This document shows, in pieces, positions 60,160-64,000 of a stretch of 64,000 nt of DNA. The stretch is from NCBI GenBank assembly GCA_021234155.1, contig JAJEKV010000004.1, positions 6,698,109 to 6,762,108 of the forward strand. The letters are read 5' to 3'. The notes beneath the pieces were generated by a model that worked only from the letters and a program-made list of their open reading frames with translations, made no database searches and was not told the origin of the DNA. A program made the position numbers and the translations under genes. This DNA is from Isoetes taiwanensis. Its lineage: Eukaryota > Streptophyta > Lycopodiopsida > Isoetales > Isoetaceae. Every line of letters begins with the position of its first letter. Within the stretch, counting starts at the first letter, position 1.

Positions 60160-62600
60160 TCAAGTGCTGTGCAGCTTTTTCAGGATATCAGAAGCTATGG
60201 CAGGATTATCGCACGTAACAAAGACGCAACCAGAAAATGTGGCACCAAGGAAATTTTGCCCACCTGCATTGCTAACCGTATTTCCCTTTGTAACATTGTA
60301 GTGTCCTCCCTGTAACGCTCTCCTTGCCAATGGATCTGCCATCATCAACTCGTTGACAACGCCTTCGTCAATAAAATCCAATTCGTCCTGTATCTGCTTG
60401 TCAGGTAATTCTATGTTTTCTTTCCCAGCCAAACAAACAACCTGAAAAAATAAAAAACGAAAGACATTCATACGAAGATAGTGATTTAAAATTCAAAATA
60501 AATCAGATAAAATTACCTGCTCTTTGCACTTGGTTGAACATTCGCCTTCCATAAAAATTCCAGAATCAACCTGTTCAACATGATCTTCAGAATTTACAGC
60601 AGCAACAGTTGAGGAACCCATAACAACCTGCTACACAACATGAAACTATAAATATTTGAATGAAAAAAGATTTCAATAAAAAATAATCATGGTACCTGCT
60701 TCGGAACAACGAGCCCATTTGGAACACGATCATCCTGCACTCCAAATAACACCTTCCGCTTACTATTCATTTTGCTCACTAAGGACCTCATTATATACTT
60801 TCGAAGCTTCCCATCATCATCAACAGGGCTTTGATAGAATGGACATAGTCAGTAATGTCGACTTGAATTTCTTTGCTCTGTCATACCTAATTACAAAGAA
60901 AGTCAATGAAGTTAAGAAAATAACCTAACAATAATAAAAAAATGATAAAAAGGGAGAAAACCTTACTTTATGATACCGTCCAAGCGTGTTATGACCTGTA
61001 ACCTGCATCCCCACTTCAGCTGGCACACCAGCCAATGCCAATCGCGTCACCAAAGTCACGCGTCCAGATTTGTTGCAGATGTCGGCATTAACAGTCTGAC
61101 CCATCACTTTAAGCCATTTTGTGACCTGATTTGTGCCAACCCTTTGCTTATGGTACCAAACCTACAACAGATCTAATAAGTAAACATCTAAACCAAAAAA
61201 ACAAAACACAAAATCAAAGAACTTACATTACTGCACGCATTATCGATCGCAGTCAAGAATAGTGCGCCCTCCGTCTTATCGTCAGCCCCAAACTGCCTTG
61301 AAGGTAAATGCCTCACATACTGTTTGTAGGTGAACACGAAATCTTCTTCATAACTCCACACTGGATCCCTGAAATGATGGTCTTCATAACGCGTAGCAGA
61401 AGGATTATAATTCTTGCTGCATGCTTCCTCGTATTTCACAAACTCGCCACTCTCACTATTCTCCAAGGAAAATTGATACACCTTTAAATTCCAAATCTCC
61501 TTAACTGCCCTGATCCCAAACCTGCTACAGATATAAAAACAGAGACGTTTTTGGCAACCCCTAGGATGGAAAATTTGATGATCAACATCACCAAGCAGGT
61601 CATTCTCAACACTGAAAGGAATAACAGGTGCTTTCTTCTTCTTCCCCTTAACTCCAAGTAACCTCGAACGTCTAACAGCTACTATAAAGGCATATGTACT
61701 CTTTTTAAAGACATCTGACTTAAGGATATTGAACGGACGCTCCTCGATACCAGTCTGACCAAGTCTAACCTCTTGTTTTTTTCTTAAAATCCTGCCGAGA
61801 GTCCTATACAAGCAACCAAGACTGCAAATAAAACAAATAATCTATCAGATAAACTAGCCTAACAGAAATCTGACCCTAACAGAAATCTATGAGATAATCT
61901 ACCCTAACAGAAATCTGACACTAAGACTTAAATATCTGACCCTAACAGAAATCTGACTCTAACTATCTAACCCTAACTATCTGACCCTAAGGTATCTAAC
62001 CCTAAAGTATCTAACCCTAAGTATCTGACCCTAAAGTATCTAACCCTAAGTATCTGACCCTAACTATCTGACACTAAATATCTAACAGAAATCTGACCCT
62101 AACACAAATTAAACATCAAGCAAATTACAGTACCTTCCCGGTGGATAAACATCCTTGTTCTTTTTCTTGATCTGCAGCATAAACTTCATGAGCATGTCAG
62201 CCAGTTCAACCGATGGAATCTCTTCAATTGGTATCCTGCAATCAAACCCAAACCGTGATCTCCAACTATCAAATCTCCTTCTAGCCCATTTAGTTAGCCC
62301 TTTAGAGCCATCCCTCGCCTCCCCTTACGCTTCTTTCATCGGATCCGGGTCCAAAGCAAAGAACTTCGTCCTTATCATCACCAAATTTTGATCTTCTTGA
62401 AACCAGGGCCTCATTCGGATTTCGCAACAAAGTTATCAAGCTCGGGCCTTGAAATTTATTTAACAGTGCCGTCCAATATCTTCAAAGGCATCATCCAAAG
62501 ATTCAAAAGCAACAAGGCCAGGTAAAAGGTTAACCCCACAAGCTTCCCGAGTTGCATTGAGCTCAAAGCTAGGGTTCGCACCACTTGCACACACGTCCAT
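60160..62600 (-). CDS. Crypton/DUF3504-like tyrosine recombinase, copy 2
   Basis: Exons on the minus strand: a 5' part from ATG 62600 with stops, WARRRFDSWRSRFGFDC to KKKNKDVYPPG (about 62330-62136), 61833-61225, 61164-60977, 60886-60696, 60627-60517 and 60441-60160 (stop). The domain order fits the Crypton-derived DUF3504 family: VELADMLMKFMLQIK and YPPGSL; then FKKSTYAFIVAVRRSRL; SRFGIRAVKEIW (first catalytic Arg); TYKQYVRHL; then SGRVTLVTRLALAGVP (second Arg), VTGHNTLGRYHK (His and Tyr). The HxxR His appears as Lys (NKSGR). The C-terminus NFLGATFSGCVFV resembles the end segment of such proteins. Disablements: an in-frame TAA near 62320, a broken N-terminus, and a frame change near 60830. 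These could be real or mis-splicing on my part. Confidence 0.7.
61850..62110. repeat. Telomere-like minisatellite in an intron of the recombinase gene
   Basis: About fifteen imperfect copies of TATCTGACCCTAA or ATCTAACCCTAA, 12-14 bp each, plus ACAGAAATCTGACCCTAAC forms. Each contains CCCTAA or CTAA, the plant telomere word minus one A. It lies wholly inside the intron between the YPPG exon and the LGCLYR exon. Confidence 0.85.
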
Positions 62601-62698
62601 GCTATAAAACACACAAAAAAAAAACAATAAAGCACTTCATTCCAAAATGCATTTCTTCAAGATAGTCGGGTCTTACTCCACTATTTCTTCAGAAAGGC

Positions 62699-63170
62699 GA
62701 ATCTGCGAGAAAGGAAATGTTAGAAAACAAAAAAATTTCAAAAACTAACTAATGGAAACGCACAATCACCTGCATGCAAGTCCAGCAGCACTAACTCGGT
62801 AGAAATAGAAGCAAAATGCCAAAAAAGCTCCAAGAACCAAGAAAACGCCTCCAAAACTCGCAAGAACGAAGAAAAAATGGCGCTCCAAGGCGCTGACCTA
62901 AGACATTATGGCGCTCCAAGCAGTTATGGCGATTACAACATCTGCGAGAAAGGAAATGTTAGAAAACAAAAAAATTTCAAAGACCTAACTAATAAAAACG
63001 CACAATCACCTGCATGCCAACAGTAACTCGGTAGAAATGGAAGCAAAATGCCAAAAAAGCTCCAAGAACCAAGAAAACGCCTCCAAAACTCGCAAGAACG
63101 AAGAAAAAATGGCGCTCCAAGGCGCTGACCTAAGAGATTATGGCGCTTGAAGCAGCTATGGCGATTACAA
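62699..63170. repeat. Tandem duplication upstream of the recombinase gene, 2 x about 235 bp
   Basis: AATCTGCGAGAAAGGAAATGT... (62699-62938) is repeated at 62939-63170. The second copy lacks about 8 bp (CAGCAGCA region) and has a few changes. Each copy includes TGGCGCTCCAAGGCGCTGACC. As it lies 100-570 bp upstream of the ATG, it may double the promoter or first-exon region. Confidence 0.88.
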
Positions 63171-63305
63171 CCGGATCTACCACGAAAAAGAGCCAGATTT
63201 CAACTCCGGCAGCATGCCGGATCGAAAGTTACACGGCAGAGAAAGGTCGAGAATGAGAAAAAAAATTTCTTTTATACTTTTGACACGTAGGCGCCACGTC
63301 GACAA

Positions 63306-63329
63306 AATTTCAAGGTGTTGAAAATTTCG
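63306..63329 (-). repeat. Right 24-bp inverted repeat around the recombinase gene
   Basis: Perfect reverse complement of 59889-59912. Together they bracket 3.44 kb containing the whole recombinase gene, its intron minisatellite and the upstream duplication. Confidence 0.75.
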
Positions 63330-63331
63330 TT

Positions 63332-63426
63332 GGCGAATTTTTCTGAGCTGATGGCGGGCCGCTCGTGGCCCCGCCACGTCAGCTGGAAATTTCGAGGCGA
63401 AATTTCCAGCTGAGAAAAATTTCGCC
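63332..63426. repeat. Nested palindrome with AAATTTCG cores
   Basis: CAGCTGGAAATTTCG-AGG-CGAAATTTCCAGCTG (63380-63412) is a perfect 15-bp fold-back. Outside it, GGCGAATTTTTCTGAGCTG (63332-63350) pairs with CAGCTGAGAAAAATTTCGCC (63407-63426). The same AAATTTCG word ends the 24-bp inverted repeat, so this is probably the complex end of the same element or a neighbouring fold-back insertion. Confidence 0.8.
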
Positions 63427-63510
63427 TTCCATAACTAATACCTGGCCTTCCCAACATATATGTTTATGAAAGTAGGATAACAAAAGCCAAGACATGATCA
63501 TTGCCTGATT

Positions 63511-63922
63511 ATGGAGGACGCGGCCTTGAAAGAGGAGGGATGGCATCTTCAATCCGTAGTAGTAGAAAACCTGCGAAAGCAAATGGAAGGTTGTGTAGAC
63601 TTATTGGCAATGATCAGGACCGAACTTCTTGATATCGATCTTAAGCAAGTTGGGACTCCATCTCTGCCTCTTCGGCACCGGCTGATTGGGCGTCTAGTTT
63701 TACAGGTTAGGATCTCTCTCTGCAAGTAGCTTTCCATTTAAGGTATTACAAATAACGTATGTCAGTCAGGTTGTCAAAATTGAGGACATTGGCGAAAGTA
63801 GGGAAACAGGGGTAGGCAATCGAATGTTGAGGATCCATTTGACGGATGGGCACTACACAATGACTTCTATAGAATACAAGCATGTGCCAATTCTTTCTCT
63901 CGATATCCCACCAGGCACTAAG
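63511..63922 (+). CDS. RMI1/TDRD3-like OB-fold protein, first two exons (cut by window edge)
   Basis: Exon 1 is 63511-63705 (ATG to ...RLVLQ), the intron 63706-63769 is GT-AG, and exon 2 is 63770-63922, ending at donor AAG|GTGAG. Exon 1 encodes a helical N-terminal (DUF1767-like) segment, DIDLKQVGTPSLPLRHRLIG. Exon 2 encodes the first OB-fold strands: QVVKIEDIGESR, NRMLRIHLTDGHYTM, EYKHVPILSLDIPPGTK. This matches the RMI1/TDRD3 pattern (LQ..KV.N...P......RML...LTDG...C.A.E..P...L....PPGTK). RMI1 works with topoisomerase III and a RecQ helicase on recombination intermediates; TDRD3 pairs with topoisomerase 3-beta. Which one this is depends on the missing C-terminus. Codon frames and splice sites are intact. 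Confidence 0.8.
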
Positions 63923-64000
63923 GTGAGAACACTTATGTGACCAATGTATATCGTCATAGAAGCTGACATCTTTGCTCAGATACAATCATAACTTTTACAT

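Noticed and set aside
61850-62110. Interstitial telomere from a chromosome fusion
   Set aside because: Units are 12-14 bp with extra bases and lie wholly inside one intron of a gene, so they are not tandem heptamers.

Overview
The window looks like nuclear DNA of a land plant with a large, repeat-rich genome. Genes are split by GT-AG introns. The mobile elements are plant-type LTR elements primed by initiator-Met tRNA, Ty1/copia and Ty3/gypsy remnants, non-LTR elements with RT and zinc-binding domains, and fold-back MITEs. The recognisable gene fragments are AMP deaminase, a receptor-like kinase, the HemW radical-SAM protein and an RMI1/TDRD3-type OB-fold protein. A fern, lycophyte or gymnosperm would fit, but nothing here fixes the species. 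There are no bacterial operons, CRISPR arrays, rRNA genes or convincing tRNA genes.

Layout. 0.4-1.7 kb: the 3' exons of a minus-strand gene I cannot name. 2-5 kb: fold-back repeats, a 509-bp direct duplication and a strong hairpin. 5.9-7.7 kb: a truncated HemW retrocopy between clusters of a short inverted motif. 8.7-9.1 kb: a MITE with target-site duplication, partly re-duplicated. 10.5-13.8 kb: dead copia and LINE pieces. 14.7-16.9 kb: a small LTR element with PBS, polypurine tract and 5-bp TSD. 18.0-18.2 kb: first exon of a probable beta-lactamase-like serine hydrolase. 18.5-20.3 kb: a broken Crypton/DUF3504-like tyrosine-recombinase gene. 21.6-22.0 kb: a gag fragment with three zinc knuckles. 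24.7-25.4 kb: a 5'-truncated LINE with an 11-bp TSD. 26.8-28.4 kb: an unidentified exon and a tandem array.

28.6-43.7 kb: about five full or partial copies of a roughly 3-kb unit, head to tail. They are interrupted by a 3.1-kb spacer (receptor-kinase fragment directly abutting three terminal AMP deaminase exons) and by two insertions of a LINE family ending in a pentanucleotide (TATTC)n tail. 43.7-51.3 kb: gypsy-type LTR, gag and protease remnants. 53.1-58.8 kb: a LARD-like LTR element (1.8-kb LTRs, TSD GTTGC). 59.9-63.4 kb: a second, more complete Crypton-like gene on the minus strand, bracketed by a perfect 24-bp inverted repeat. 63.5 kb to the right edge: the first two exons of an RMI1/TDRD3-like gene.

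Most of the window is mobile DNA and decayed gene pieces. Only the unknown gene at 0.4-1.7 kb and the OB-fold gene at the right edge look like intact host genes, and both are cut. The most interesting content is the pair of Crypton-like recombinase genes, one of which keeps most catalytic motifs and lies inside inverted repeats. Next come the tandemly amplified 3-kb unit, the kinase/AMP deaminase junction, and a dispersed hairpin-bearing sequence shared by 4.8 kb, 26.4 kb and the 3-kb units.
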